From an uncultured Acidobacteriota bacterium (GTDB lineage Bacteria; Acidobacteriota; Blastocatellia; Pyrinomonadales; Pyrinomonadaceae), in the NCBI GenBank assembly GCA_937871585.1, contig CALMPJ010000195.1, forward strand, positions 1-55,061: 55,061 bases of DNA. The letters run 5' to 3'. Of this stretch, positions 29,049 to 37,881 are shown one piece after another; positions within the stretch are counted from its first letter, which is position 1, and every line of letters starts with the position of its first letter. Under the pieces are notes generated by a model, which ran no database searches, was not told the origin of the DNA, and saw nothing but the letters and a program-made list of their open reading frames with translations. The position numbers and the translations under genes are program-made.

Positions 29049-29304
29049 GATAAGAAAAGTACGAACGGACATACGCAGTCGCGATTCTTTGACCGGTGGC
29101 GGCGGTGATTGGGGTTGGTGGTGATACTTAGATGAAGCGGCGGTGGTAGGAGGCTGTTTAGGATACACTGGGTCGAACTTTCATGACCGAAGACTGGGGA
29201 TCTGAACGGGGCCGGCAGTTCGCCTTATAGCACGACAAGAACGACGTTCAACCCGGGCGATATGGCAGCCCGACCTCAGAAAATCGAGAAACTCCGTTAA
29301 CTCC
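29049..29304 (+). pseudogene. Possible decayed coding remnant downstream of the RHS locus
   Basis: 256 bp with no intact gene. Short coding-like pieces appear in different frames: one ends in LTGGGGDWGWW before a stop near 29128, another reads LNGAGSSPYSTTRTTFNPGD and ends in QKIEKLR and a stop near 29298. The Gly/Trp-rich end and the Ser/Thr-rich stretch look like tails of extracellular proteins. This may be a relic of an alternative RHS C-terminus or partner, but the evidence is compositional only. Confidence 0.3.
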
Positions 29305-30327
29305 TCATTTCCCTATCATCATTACATCATCGAGCGTGCCGAAGTAGACGCCGTTCTTTCCGACAGCAATGGTGCCGCCGGAGTAGCCGGAATCGAGGCG
29401 ATCGATGTTTCCGCCGTTAATCGTTGTGCGGCAGAGAACGTCAGCGGTCAGGCCGTCTTCGTCAAAGAAATAGACGTTGTCACCGTCAAATGCGATCGGT
29501 TTGGTTGAGTATTTTGTTGCGACGGTCTTCGTCATCTGCGGCTCGGTGCTCGATGTAGCGAGTTTTCTGAGAGCCCAACGCGATGCACCTGCGGCGCGGA
29601 ATCCGAAGTAAACATCGCCTTTGTACACCGAAAGACTATCGACGCCTTCTTTTTCATTAGCCTGGAAAATAACGAACGGTTCGCCGCCGGATTTTGGCTT
29701 TCGCAGAACACTTGACGGCGTACACCAATATACGAATTTGTGATCGACCGCCACATCATGAGGCACCATCTGCTGATCGACGAATATCTCCGCCTTGCCG
29801 CCGGTTTTGATCACTGAATATACCGGCGAAGGCACCGCAGGCGTGTTTGGTGAATAGTAGCCGTGATTTGTCCAATAAACTCGCTCGTTATCAACTGCGA
29901 GGTCAATGCCCATTCCGACATTCTCGCTAACGATGGTCTCGCTCGTGCCGCCTTCTTTGAGAATACGCTGAATGGAGCCACCGGCCTTCCAATAGACGTA
30001 CTTGTCGTCGATAGCGAGGCCGCCTTCTTCGGCCTGCGGCGACTGTTTGCCGTCGTCCAGCGAAGTAACGGCTCCTGTCGCAAGGTCGACCTTTCGAAGA
30101 CCATTGGTGCCGGCATTCGCGTCGGCGACAGTTCCGCCGATGATGACATAAGCGAATTTGTCGTCAACAACGATGTTCGAAATGTGTGAAAGACCTTGTT
30201 CCTTGCCGGCGATCTTTTTCGAACTCGGCCACTGAGCCTTCTGTTCGACCTTGCCGCACGCTAGTGCAGCAACTAATACGACCCCAACGGTCAACAATGC
30301 GGATAACTTGTTCGACGTCGTTCTCAT
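29305..30327 (-). CDS. Beta-propeller-like lipoprotein
   Basis: 340 residues. Lipoprotein signal ending in LVAALAC (Cys24). The rest has repeated blades, each with a strand like DDKYVYWKAGGSIQRI, DNERVYWTNHGYY, DHKFVYWCTPSSVLRKP and DGDNVYFFDEDG, matching DUF5050/low-density-lipoprotein-receptor-like propellers. Probably membrane-anchored on the periplasmic or outer face and used for binding; no enzyme motif seen. It is 5 bp downstream of the CNNM/CBS gene, so the two are likely co-transcribed. Confidence 0.72.
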   Translation of the reverse strand: MRTTSNKLSALLTVGVVLVAALACGKVEQKAQWPSSKKIAGKEQGLSHISNIVVDDKFAYVIIGGTVADANAGTNGLRKVDLATGAVTSLDDGKQSPQAEEGGLAIDDKYVYWKAGGSIQRILKEGGTSETIVSENVGMGIDLAVDNERVYWTNHGYYSPNTPAVPSPVYSVIKTGGKAEIFVDQQMVPHDVAVDHKFVYWCTPSSVLRKPKSGGEPFVIFQANEKEGVDSLSVYKGDVYFGFRAAGASRWALRKLATSSTEPQMTKTVATKYSTKPIAFDGDNVYFFDEDGLTADVLCRTTINGGNIDRLDSGYSGGTIAVGKNGVYFGTLDDVMMIGK

Positions 30328-30332
30328 AAATG

Positions 30333-31811
30333 CTATTCAGCGGCCGCTTCGGGATCTGGCTTTACCGTTTCTTTCATTCGCACACTTGAGATACGTCGTT
30401 TTTCAACCTTTTCGACGATAAACGTATGTCCGTTAAAAGCAACGGTTTCGCCTTCGCTCATCAATTGTCCGGCCTCGGCCATCAGGAAACCGGCGATCGT
30501 AGTGTAACTTTCCGACACCGGCAAATTCATATCGAGACGCTTGTTAAGATCACGCACGGCAAGGCCGCCATCAAGCACGTAGCTACCATCGGCTTGCTCG
30601 TTTATCTGCTCGTTGACCTCTTCGTCGTGCTCATCTGAAATGTCACCGACGATCTCTTCGAGCAGGTCATCAAGCGTGATAATGCCTTCGATCCCGCCAT
30701 GCTCATCAACGACGAAACCAAAGTGGAACTTTTCGGTCTGCATCTGGCGAAGCACGTCCTCGAGCCGAGCCGTATCCACGACATAGCTCGCCTTGTGCAG
30801 TATATCAGCGAGGACGAATTCTTTGGGACGGCGAGCGTACGCAACAAGGTCTTTGCTGTGAACAAACCCGACCATATCGTCCATCGACGACCTGTAAACG
30901 GGCAAACGCGAATAACCGTATTCATCAACGGCGGCCGCGATCTCGTCAAACGTCGAAGTTTCGGGAATTGCAACAACCTCGGTACGCGGAATCATTGCTT
31001 CTTTGACCGTGGTTTCGGAGAACTCGAATATTTGATTGATAAGAGTCTTTTCTTCAGCGTTCAAATGTCCGCTTGCGTGCGAGACGTTGAGCAATTGGCG
31101 GATCTCTTCCTCGGTATAGATCGAGGCATGGTCTTCATCGCCCTTGAGACCGAACAGACGAACGGTCTTGGTTCCGGCCCAGTCGAGTACGCGGATCGGA
31201 TAGTAAAATAGCTTGTAAAACCAACGCAGCGGCGTCGCGATCAGATACGAAATACGTTCAGACAACTCAAGAGCCGCGGTTTTTGGTGCCAACTCTCCAA
31301 AAACGATGTGCAGAAACGTAATGAATGAAAACGCGATCGCAAACGAAACCGCGTGAAGCACGGTTGGAGAAGCCAAGATGCTCGTATTTAACGCAGCCGC
31401 AAGCCATAAAAGAAAAGGCTCGAGGATAGAGGCAACGGCTGGTTCACCAACCCAACCGAGGCCGAGCGATGAAAGCGTAATTCCGAGCTGTGTTGCGGAA
31501 ATATAGGCATTCAGGTTGTTCAGCATGTCGAGCAACCTGATCGCCGCCGGATCGCCATCAGACGCCGTCGCCTCGATCCGTGATTTGCGGACCGCGACGA
31601 GAGCGAACTCGCTGGCAACAAAAAAACCATTCGCGGCCACCAGAAAAATGACCAGCAAAAGGTTTAATGCTGAAGCTGTAAATGTCGGTGTTTCGATCGC
31701 AATATTATCGGCAAACATCGCGAGAAACGAGATCGTACTGTAAGGGTCGTCCATCAAAAACAAAACGCGCATCGGAACAAAGCCGACGGCTAAACTAACA
31801 GAAACCTCCAT
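30333..31811 (-). CDS. CNNM/CBS-domain hemolysin-like membrane protein (HlyC/CorC family)
   Basis: 492 residues. CNNM (DUF21) membrane domain about 50-240 with LVAANGFFVASEFALVAVRK, a CBS pair about 260-385 (MIPRTEVVAIPETSTFDEI; LQTEKFHFG-type second CBS region), and a C-terminal CorC_HlyC domain about 405-475 with GGLAVRDLNKRLDMNLP and FLMAEAGQL. Family members transport or control Mg2+/Co2+ export. The annotated start gives a 50-residue N-terminal extension; starts at residue 14 or 20 are also possible. Confidence 0.9.
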   Translation of the reverse strand: MEVSVSLAVGFVPMRVLFLMDDPYSTISFLAMFADNIAIETPTFTASALNLLLVIFLVAANGFFVASEFALVAVRKSRIEATASDGDPAAIRLLDMLNNLNAYISATQLGITLSSLGLGWVGEPAVASILEPFLLWLAAALNTSILASPTVLHAVSFAIAFSFITFLHIVFGELAPKTAALELSERISYLIATPLRWFYKLFYYPIRVLDWAGTKTVRLFGLKGDEDHASIYTEEEIRQLLNVSHASGHLNAEEKTLINQIFEFSETTVKEAMIPRTEVVAIPETSTFDEIAAAVDEYGYSRLPVYRSSMDDMVGFVHSKDLVAYARRPKEFVLADILHKASYVVDTARLEDVLRQMQTEKFHFGFVVDEHGGIEGIITLDDLLEEIVGDISDEHDEEVNEQINEQADGSYVLDGGLAVRDLNKRLDMNLPVSESYTTIAGFLMAEAGQLMSEGETVAFNGHTFIVEKVEKRRISSVRMKETVKPDPEAAAE

Positions 31812-31855
31812 ATTCGAGAGCTATCGGTCTGAAGCGATCGAATTTTGAGAGTATA

Positions 31856-32419
31856 TCACACCGACGCTGACGACGTGCCGTCAATTATCTCTTCGATCAA
31901 GCCTCGACACGATCCGCACCCGCGTCCCGCCATGAGTTGGGACGAGACATCTTCCACGGTCGTCAGGCCGCTCACTGCGATCGCTTCCTCCGAAACGCCG
32001 AAACACGTGCAGATCAACGCGACTTCGCCGGAGTATTCGGAGAGCGTCATTGCACGATGCGATTCGAAGGCTCTGTGAAGTGAGGCGATACAAACCTCGG
32101 CGCACCGTCTGCGGCCAGCGAGCGAGCCGAGCCGGGCTTCGACTCTATTGAGCAGATCTGAGTCTTCAAGTCCGTGCAACTCTCGTAGCTCCGCGCCGTG
32201 CAGAAGGTCGATCATCACGGCCGCACTAGCGACCATGTATCCGCAGCCATTCGAGCGAACGCCACCGCCCGCGACCTTTCCTGCGTCGATCGAAATGCAG
32301 ATCTCGACAGTGCAACCGCATTCAAAACTCGCTGCGCGGCCGGTCGATCCTGCGAAGTCGTCGTCGTTCGATACGACCTTCGCGATCAGATCGCTAAGTT
32401 TTTCAGGATAAACCGGCAC
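31856..32419 (-). CDS. NifU-like Fe-S scaffold with BFD-type [2Fe-2S] domain, no Nfu domain
   Basis: 187 residues. The N-terminal part resembles the IscU/NifU scaffold, with Cys34/Cys36, Cys59 (SNGCGYMVASAAVMIDLL) and Cys106/Cys110 in the positions of the three cluster ligands. The C-terminal part is a BFD-like [2Fe-2S] domain with Cys137, Cys139, Cys168 and Cys171 (CTCFGVSEEAI; GRGCGSCRGLIEEII). The C-terminal Nfu domain of full NifU is missing. Likely role: assembly or storage of Fe-S clusters. Stands 44 bp upstream of the CNNM gene and is divergent from the thioredoxin gene. Confidence 0.8.
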   Translation of the reverse strand: MPVYPEKLSDLIAKVVSNDDDFAGSTGRAASFECGCTVEICISIDAGKVAGGGVRSNGCGYMVASAAVMIDLLHGAELRELHGLEDSDLLNRVEARLGSLAGRRRCAEVCIASLHRAFESHRAMTLSEYSGEVALICTCFGVSEEAIAVSGLTTVEDVSSQLMAGRGCGSCRGLIEEIIDGTSSASV

Positions 32420-32496
32420 CTATGCGAAGTTAAGAGGATTAGGTCCGAATGTAAAGCGATGCGGCATTAACGTCTTGATTTGTGTAAACTATCACT

Positions 32497-33072
32497 GTGA
32501 AGGTTTTTGCCATTTTGATCGTCATTTGCTCGGCTCTCATCGTCGCCGGTTGCCGTTCCGCGGCCGCTCCGGTGTCGATCTCGAACAAACCGGTATCGAT
32601 CAACAACGTCCCGCAAACCAACGTGCCTTTGCCGCCAACCAAGCCTATTGCCGAGATGACGTGGAGACTCGATATCGGCGGCGAACAAAGATTTGGCGAC
32701 CTTAAGGGCAAAGCCGTGATCCTCGATTTCTGGGCGACGTACTGCGGACCTTGCCGCGAAGAGATCCCGCATCTTAATTCCCTTCTCGCAAAGCACGGCG
32801 CGGACAACCTCGTGATAATCGGCCTGAATGTCGGTGGTGATGAAGACAAAGCCGACATTCCGGCATTCGTAAAAGAAACACCGATGAACTATCCGATCGC
32901 GTGGCCCGAAGACCAGCTCCAGCAATTTGCGTTCATAGACGGTACTGAGATCCCCCGAACATTTATCTTCGGCCGCGATGGCAAACTCGTCAAAAAATTC
33001 GTCGGCTACAGCAAACGCATCGCTCCCGAGGTTGACGCCGCCGTTGAGAAAGCCGTAGCGACAACAAATTAG
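32497..33072 (+). CDS. TlpA/ResA-like thioredoxin-fold lipoprotein
   Basis: 191 residues, GTG start. Signal peptide ending in IVAGC (Cys19) marks a lipoprotein; a Pro/Asn-rich tether follows. Thioredoxin-like domain from about residue 60 with active site YCGPC in FWATYCGPCREEIPHLN and the cis-Pro region GTEIPRTFIF. Probably a membrane-tethered thiol-disulfide reductant in the periplasm, used in cytochrome c maturation or oxidase assembly (inference; an oxidase operon is in this window but not adjacent). Confidence 0.88.
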   Translation: MKVFAILIVICSALIVAGCRSAAAPVSISNKPVSINNVPQTNVPLPPTKPIAEMTWRLDIGGEQRFGDLKGKAVILDFWATYCGPCREEIPHLNSLLAKHGADNLVIIGLNVGGDEDKADIPAFVKETPMNYPIAWPEDQLQQFAFIDGTEIPRTFIFGRDGKLVKKFVGYSKRIAPEVDAAVEKAVATTN

Positions 33073-33100
33073 AGTGGTATACTGAACGCGGAGGTCACTG

Positions 33101-33346
33101 ATGCTAACCACAGTAGAAGCCACTATAGACGTTGACGGAACGGTTGAACTACTCGAACCCGTTAGTGTACCGGCAAAGACAAGAGCTAAGTTGAGTTTCG
33201 AGATAACGGAAATTCGACATCAAGGAAAGGGCAATTCGGCGAAGTTGCTCGAACTGTTGGAAAGTCCAAGATTCAAGAACCGAAAGAAATACTCGAACGA
33301 AGAGATCGATGCTCACATTGAGGAGATCAGAAACTCGTGGGACTAA
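33101..33346 (+). CDS. Antitoxin, VapB/AF2212-like
   Basis: 81 residues. The N-terminal half MLTTVEATIDVDGTVELLEP resembles the beta-hairpin DNA-binding domain of AF2212-like (DUF104) antitoxins; the C-terminal tail (NEEIDAHIEEIRNSWD) is helical and acidic, as expected for a toxin-wrapping segment. A GAGGT site lies about 5 bp upstream of the ATG. Its last 10 bp overlap the PIN toxin gene, the normal order for a VapBC operon. Confidence 0.75.
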   Translation: MLTTVEATIDVDGTVELLEPVSVPAKTRAKLSFEITEIRHQGKGNSAKLLELLESPRFKNRKKYSNEEIDAHIEEIRNSWD

Positions 33347-33756
33347 AGAGAGTATATCTCGACACCTGCAAATCGATCTACATCGTCGAAGCCAAACTGC
33401 CGTTTTGCGATACGGCTCAGGCAAGGTTGGATAACGAACCGAACAACGATCTTTATTATTCCAACCTGAGTATCCTGGAAGTGCTGGTAAAGCCGCTTCG
33501 GGACAAAGACGACAGCTTACGAGAACTCTTTGGCGAGTTCTATGCGAGTCAAGATCTTCTTGAAATTCCCCGCGAGGTATTCGAAGCCGCAGCTCAACTC
33601 CGCGCTTCGTTTCAATCGTTAAAGACACCCGATGCTCTTCACTTGGCAACTGCTCAGTTCCACGACTGCGACGAGTTTTGGACAAACGACGATCGGCTGA
33701 ACAAGGTCGCTCCTGATCTAGTCATCAACATTTTCGACACTGATACAAATGCGTGA
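33337..33756 (+). CDS. PIN-domain toxin, VapC-like
   Basis: 139 residues, GTG start inside the antitoxin's last codons. PIN fold acidic residues: Asp9 in VYLDTCKSIY, Glu in SILEVLVKP, Asp in KTPDALHLATAQF and Asp in FWTNDDRL. Such toxins are Mg-dependent ribonucleases cutting tRNA or rRNA, held inactive by the antitoxin. The 3' end overlaps the GH15 gene by 8 bp, so all three genes may be on one transcript. Confidence 0.85.
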   Translation: MGLKRVYLDTCKSIYIVEAKLPFCDTAQARLDNEPNNDLYYSNLSILEVLVKPLRDKDDSLRELFGEFYASQDLLEIPREVFEAAAQLRASFQSLKTPDALHLATAQFHDCDEFWTNDDRLNKVAPDLVINIFDTDTNA

Positions 33757-35653
33757 CCTTCCCGTCGGCAATGGCCGCCTGCTCATCAATTTTGACGACA
33801 AGTATCAGATACGGGACGTGTATTTTCCGCACGTCGGGCAAGAGAACCATAGCGAAGGATTTCCCTTTCGTTTCGGTGTTTGGGTTGACGGCGAATTTTC
33901 GTGGGTTCACGAAGATGGTTGGAACCGCGATCTTCGATATTTGCCGAACTCTCTGATAACCGATGTTACACTTCGCAACGACATCCTCGGCGTCGAAGTA
34001 GGTTGCAACGACTTGGTCGCGGGTCGCGAGAATGTATATTTGCGTCATGTCAAAGTTCGCGATCTGACAAATTCAAAACGCGACATTCGCGTGTTTCTAC
34101 ATCACGACTTTCGGATCTACGAGAACAAGATCGGCGACACCGCGTTCTATGATCCTGACACGCTCTCCCTCATACATTACAAAAAGCACCGATATTTCCT
34201 GATCAACACGCTTCCCCATTTCGATCAGTTCGCGACGGGACGAAAGGCGTTTCGCAATATGGAAGGCACTTGGCGTGACGCCGAAGACGGTGAACTTCAC
34301 GGCGGAGCGATCACAGAAGGCTCGGTCGATTCAACGATCGCGGTTCACGGAAGTGGAGAATTTGAGTTCTATTACTGGATCGGGACGGGAACCTCGCACA
34401 AGGAAGTCGCGGAACTAAACGGTTCGGTTCTTGGAAATACTCCGCAAACTTACTTTTCAGAATCGTCTAAACAGCAATTCGAGGACATCAACCTCAGCGG
34501 CGTTTCCGAGGGTGTCGCCACACTGTTCAGTCGCAGCCTTCTGATCGTCGAATCGCAGATCGATCACGGCGGAGCGATCATCGCTGCGAACGACCACGAC
34601 GTAACCGAACGTGCAACCGACCATTACAGCTATCTTTGGCCTCGCGACGGTGCGTTCGTCGCGAACGCTCTTGATCGTGTCGGACGCAACGACATCACGC
34701 GAAAGTTTTACGAACTCTGCGGTCGAATTATCCACGAACGCGGTTATTTCCTGCAGAAATACAACGCCGACGGCACCGTCGGTTCCGGCTGGCATGCCTA
34801 TTGGGACAAATATCGCAGCGTCGAAATGCTGCCAATACAAGAAGACGAAACGGCATTGGTGCTTTGGGCGTTATGGGAACATTATGAGAAATTCAGTGAT
34901 CACGAATTCATTGAAAGCCATTACAAGTTTCTGATCGTTAAGGCTGCCGATTTCCTCGCCGGCTATCGCGACGAAGCAACCGGCTTGCCCAAACCAAGTT
35001 GGAACATATGGGAAGATCGTCGCGGCGCTCATACTTTCACATGCTCAACCGTTGTCGCCGGCCTTAGGGCTGCCGCGAACTTTGCCGATGTGTTCGAAGA
35101 CGCCGAACGAGCCTCGAACTATCGAACTGCGGCCGACGAGATCGTCGCCGGAATGCAAAAGCACCTCTTCAGCGAGCAGCTCGGACGCTTTCTTCGGTCG
35201 CTGCAATCGAACGGCGACGAGTCGTTGACACCTGATCAGACAGTCGATGCTTCGATGTTCGCTGTATTCTACTTTGGATGTTTCGCTGTCGATGATCCGA
35301 TGGTCGTCGGCACGATGAATGCAATTGAGCAAAAGCTAACGAACGCAGACGGGGGCGTCGCTCGATTTGAGAATGACGGCTATATGCTCGAGAGCGATGG
35401 CATTGTCGGCAACTCGTGGATCATCTGTACGCTGTGGCTCGCCGAATACAAGATCGCGATCGGCGACCTCGATGCTGCAGAAAAGCTGATCGAATGGGTC
35501 GTCGATCAAGCACTGCCGTCCGGGGTATTGCCCGAACAGGTCGATCCTGTTACCGTCAAACATCTTTCGGTATCGCCGCTGACGTGGTCGCATTCGACTT
35601 TTGTGGCAACGGTGCTTAGTTATGTTAATAAACAACGAACGCAAAAAGAATAA
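33749..35653 (+). CDS. Glycoside hydrolase family 15 protein (glucoamylase/trehalase-like)
   Basis: 634 residues. N-terminal beta-sandwich (about 1-260; MRDLPVGNGRLLINFDDKYQ) and a C-terminal (alpha/alpha)6 barrel with WPRDGAFVANALDRVGR, WNIWEDRRGAHTFTCSTVVA and SGVLPEQVDPVT followed by PLTWSHS. The two catalytic Glu lie in WEDRRG and LPEQ. No signal peptide, so a cytoplasmic role on glycogen-derived or alpha-linked glucans is likely; glgC is in the same window. The ATG lies inside the VapC-like gene's last codons, with no clear ribosome binding site. Confidence 0.9.
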   Translation: MRDLPVGNGRLLINFDDKYQIRDVYFPHVGQENHSEGFPFRFGVWVDGEFSWVHEDGWNRDLRYLPNSLITDVTLRNDILGVEVGCNDLVAGRENVYLRHVKVRDLTNSKRDIRVFLHHDFRIYENKIGDTAFYDPDTLSLIHYKKHRYFLINTLPHFDQFATGRKAFRNMEGTWRDAEDGELHGGAITEGSVDSTIAVHGSGEFEFYYWIGTGTSHKEVAELNGSVLGNTPQTYFSESSKQQFEDINLSGVSEGVATLFSRSLLIVESQIDHGGAIIAANDHDVTERATDHYSYLWPRDGAFVANALDRVGRNDITRKFYELCGRIIHERGYFLQKYNADGTVGSGWHAYWDKYRSVEMLPIQEDETALVLWALWEHYEKFSDHEFIESHYKFLIVKAADFLAGYRDEATGLPKPSWNIWEDRRGAHTFTCSTVVAGLRAAANFADVFEDAERASNYRTAADEIVAGMQKHLFSEQLGRFLRSLQSNGDESLTPDQTVDASMFAVFYFGCFAVDDPMVVGTMNAIEQKLTNADGGVARFENDGYMLESDGIVGNSWIICTLWLAEYKIAIGDLDAAEKLIEWVVDQALPSGVLPEQVDPVTVKHLSVSPLTWSHSTFVATVLSYVNKQRTQKE

Positions 35654-35701
35654 TGGTAAGACCATTCGCAATTTGATCTGTTTTCGATAGAATTATTTTT
35701 T

Positions 35702-37213
35702 ATGCGTAGAGCCAAAATTCTCGCCACCATAGGACCATCGTCCGAATCAGAAACAGTAATCGAATCAATGCTCGCTGCGGGGCTGAGCGCCGTTCGCATC
35801 AATATGTCGCACGGCGAACATAGCGAACACGAACGCCGTATTGAGCTCGTTCGGGAAACTGCCGCTAAGCTTGGAGTGCCGGTCGCAGTTCTCATCGATC
35901 TATCCGGACCAAAGATACGTACGCGAACGCTCGACGGCGGACTTAGCGTCGTCCTAACCGAAGGCGACAAATTTGTCATCACAACACGCGAAGTTGTCGG
36001 CACCAAGCACGAAGTTGGAACAAACTACGACGATCTGCCAAGTGTCGTATCAAAAGACGCTCGAATTCTGATCGACGATGGTTCTATTGAGCTTCGGGTC
36101 GACGAAACGACCGAGACCGATGTTATAACGACCGTGGTTGTCGGCGGTGTTTTGGCAGAGCGCAAGGGCATTAATCTTCCGAATACGCTGCTGCCGATAC
36201 CGTCAATGACCAAGAAAGATCATGCCGATCTCGAATGGGCGATGACGCAGAATATTGATTACGTAGCCTTATCGTTCGTGCGAACAGCTGAAGATTGCCG
36301 CCAGGCAAAGGCTCGGATCAAAGAACTGAACACGCGACCGCTCGGGCGTCCGCTGTTGATCGCTAAGATCGAAAAGGCCGAAGCGATCGATAATCTGCTC
36401 GAGATTATCGACGCAACCGACGGCCTAATGGTCGCTCGCGGCGACCTCGGCGTCGAGACGAGCGTCGAACTCGTGCCCGTTTATCAAAAACGTATAATCG
36501 AATTGGCTGTTGCTCACGACAAGCTTGTCATAACTGCGACACAGATGCTGCAATCTATGATCGTCAATCCGTTTCCAACGCGTGCTGAGGCATCGGACGT
36601 CGCAAATGCGGTCTGGGACGGCACCGATGCGGTAATGTTGTCGGCGGAAACGGCAAGCGGAAGCCATCCCGTTGAATCGGTCAAAACGATGGCACGGATC
36701 ATAGATTCTGCTGAAACCATCAAAGCCGAACAGCTTAAGAAGCCGGTCAAGTTCAACCAACCGCCTTCGGGGCGTACGAGCCAAGCTCTCTGCAAAGCCG
36801 CTGCCTATGCTGCAAAGGAAATGCGAACCGACAAGGTCGCTGTCTTCACAGAATCCGGCCTAATGGCACGGCGGCTTTCGGCGGTACGGTCTGGGCTTCA
36901 GACGTTCGCGTTAACAACATCGCAAGACGTGTATAACCAACTCGCTCTGATCTGGGGCGTAAAGCCGTTCCACCATCCTGATCTCGGCGAAGCCGACGAA
37001 CGACCTATCGGCGAAGGCACGATGATGGACCTACTTAATACACAGTCCGATAAGACTGCAGATCTTTTGAAGACCGGTGAAACCACATTACTCGACGCCG
37101 GCGTCGTTAGTGATGGAGAAACTCTCATAATGATGGCAGGCCGCTTATCGGGCCACGGTCTTTCAAGCTCCGTGATCGTATGGACGATCGGTGAAGAGAT
37201 CACTCGACGATAA
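35702..37213 (+). CDS. pyk: Pyruvate kinase
   Basis: 503 residues. Converts PEP and ADP to pyruvate and ATP. Motifs intact: KILATIGPSSES, VRINMSHGEH, LIDLSGPKIRTR, LLIAKIEKAEAID, VARGDLGVETS, TATQMLQSMIVNPFPTRAEA and DAVMLSAETASG; C-terminal regulatory domain from about 365. It follows the GH15 gene after 48 bp, linking sugar release and glycolysis on one strand. Confidence 0.96.
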   Translation: MRRAKILATIGPSSESETVIESMLAAGLSAVRINMSHGEHSEHERRIELVRETAAKLGVPVAVLIDLSGPKIRTRTLDGGLSVVLTEGDKFVITTREVVGTKHEVGTNYDDLPSVVSKDARILIDDGSIELRVDETTETDVITTVVVGGVLAERKGINLPNTLLPIPSMTKKDHADLEWAMTQNIDYVALSFVRTAEDCRQAKARIKELNTRPLGRPLLIAKIEKAEAIDNLLEIIDATDGLMVARGDLGVETSVELVPVYQKRIIELAVAHDKLVITATQMLQSMIVNPFPTRAEASDVANAVWDGTDAVMLSAETASGSHPVESVKTMARIIDSAETIKAEQLKKPVKFNQPPSGRTSQALCKAAAYAAKEMRTDKVAVFTESGLMARRLSAVRSGLQTFALTTSQDVYNQLALIWGVKPFHHPDLGEADERPIGEGTMMDLLNTQSDKTADLLKTGETTLLDAGVVSDGETLIMMAGRLSGHGLSSSVIVWTIGEEITRR

Positions 37214-37288
37214 CTCAACCTAAATCTCCGCATCCTCGCAAGCACTGCCATTTCAACAATTAGCAGTTGCTCAAGTTTTTCTCAACCG

Positions 37289-37383
37289 TTGATTGTCATC
37301 TTATACTTGGCGTGTCAGCCGATGTTTCCTCACTCGAGCAAAGGCCGAGCAACGAGCAAAGGCGACCGTCGATTGACAATCAA
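37289..37383 (+). promoter_or_regulatory. Leader with long-range inverted repeat before STAS-like gene
   Basis: TTGATTGTCA (37289-37298) pairs exactly with TGACAATCAA (37374-37383) across 75 nt; the ribosome binding site and start codon follow directly. It may form a leader structure that affects translation. The interval also holds short repeats of CGAGCAAAGGC. Weak functional call. Confidence 0.4.
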
Positions 37384-37411
37384 TTTCCTCACGGAAAAAA
37401 GGAGGTGGAGA

Positions 37412-37867
37412 ATGAGTGAACCTCATGCCACGAAAGATTATCATCTCTTTTTTGAACATCGGCCGGATTACCTGTACGCCAACGTAATGGCGGATCGGAT
37501 ATCCTTTGATATTGCAAAGAAGTATTGGATAGAAATACTCAAACTGCGTTACGAGCGCGGATATAACAAGGTTCTCATTGAGAAGAACGTTAAGGAAAGC
37601 TTGTCGGCCCACAGCGTTGTCGAGCTAGTAAGCCAACTTGCAAACTCCGGTTGCTCACGGAATCGGTTTGCGATCTTCGACCACAATTACGATTTCATAA
37701 GAAGCTCTCTTGAACAACAAGCGGGCACTAATCGTGGACTTCAGCTACGGATCGCGCCGACCATGGCCGAAGCCATAAAATGGCTGGGCGCTTCGACTGT
37801 TCCGACTCAACTGGAACATGATCGCGTAGCAGAGCTCGAAATGTGGCGTCGCGACCTTGTTCGTTAG
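37412..37867 (+). CDS. STAS/SpoIIAA-like protein
   Basis: 151 residues from the ATG at 37412, chosen because GGAGGT lies 5 bp upstream (37401-37406); the open frame runs further up to 37289 but without such a site. The pattern YLYANVMADRISFDIAKKYW, VLIEKNVKES and a final MAEAIKWLG helix fits the SpoIIAA-like/STAS-like proteins common in Acidobacteria, where they are thought to have regulatory or ligand-binding roles. A structured region and strong terminator follow. Confidence 0.7.
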   Translation: MSEPHATKDYHLFFEHRPDYLYANVMADRISFDIAKKYWIEILKLRYERGYNKVLIEKNVKESLSAHSVVELVSQLANSGCSRNRFAIFDHNYDFIRSSLEQQAGTNRGLQLRIAPTMAEAIKWLGASTVPTQLEHDRVAELEMWRRDLVR

Positions 37868-37881
37868 GTTTAGTTGCGAAA

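Noticed and set aside
29163..29298. Start of a small gene in the gap after the RHS partner
   Set aside because: No frame combines a start codon, ribosome binding site and adequate length; reported only as a possible remnant.
32497..33072. Thioredoxin-like lipoprotein as part of the oxidase operon
   Set aside because: It lies about 10 kb away on the opposite strand; only a functional link can be suggested.
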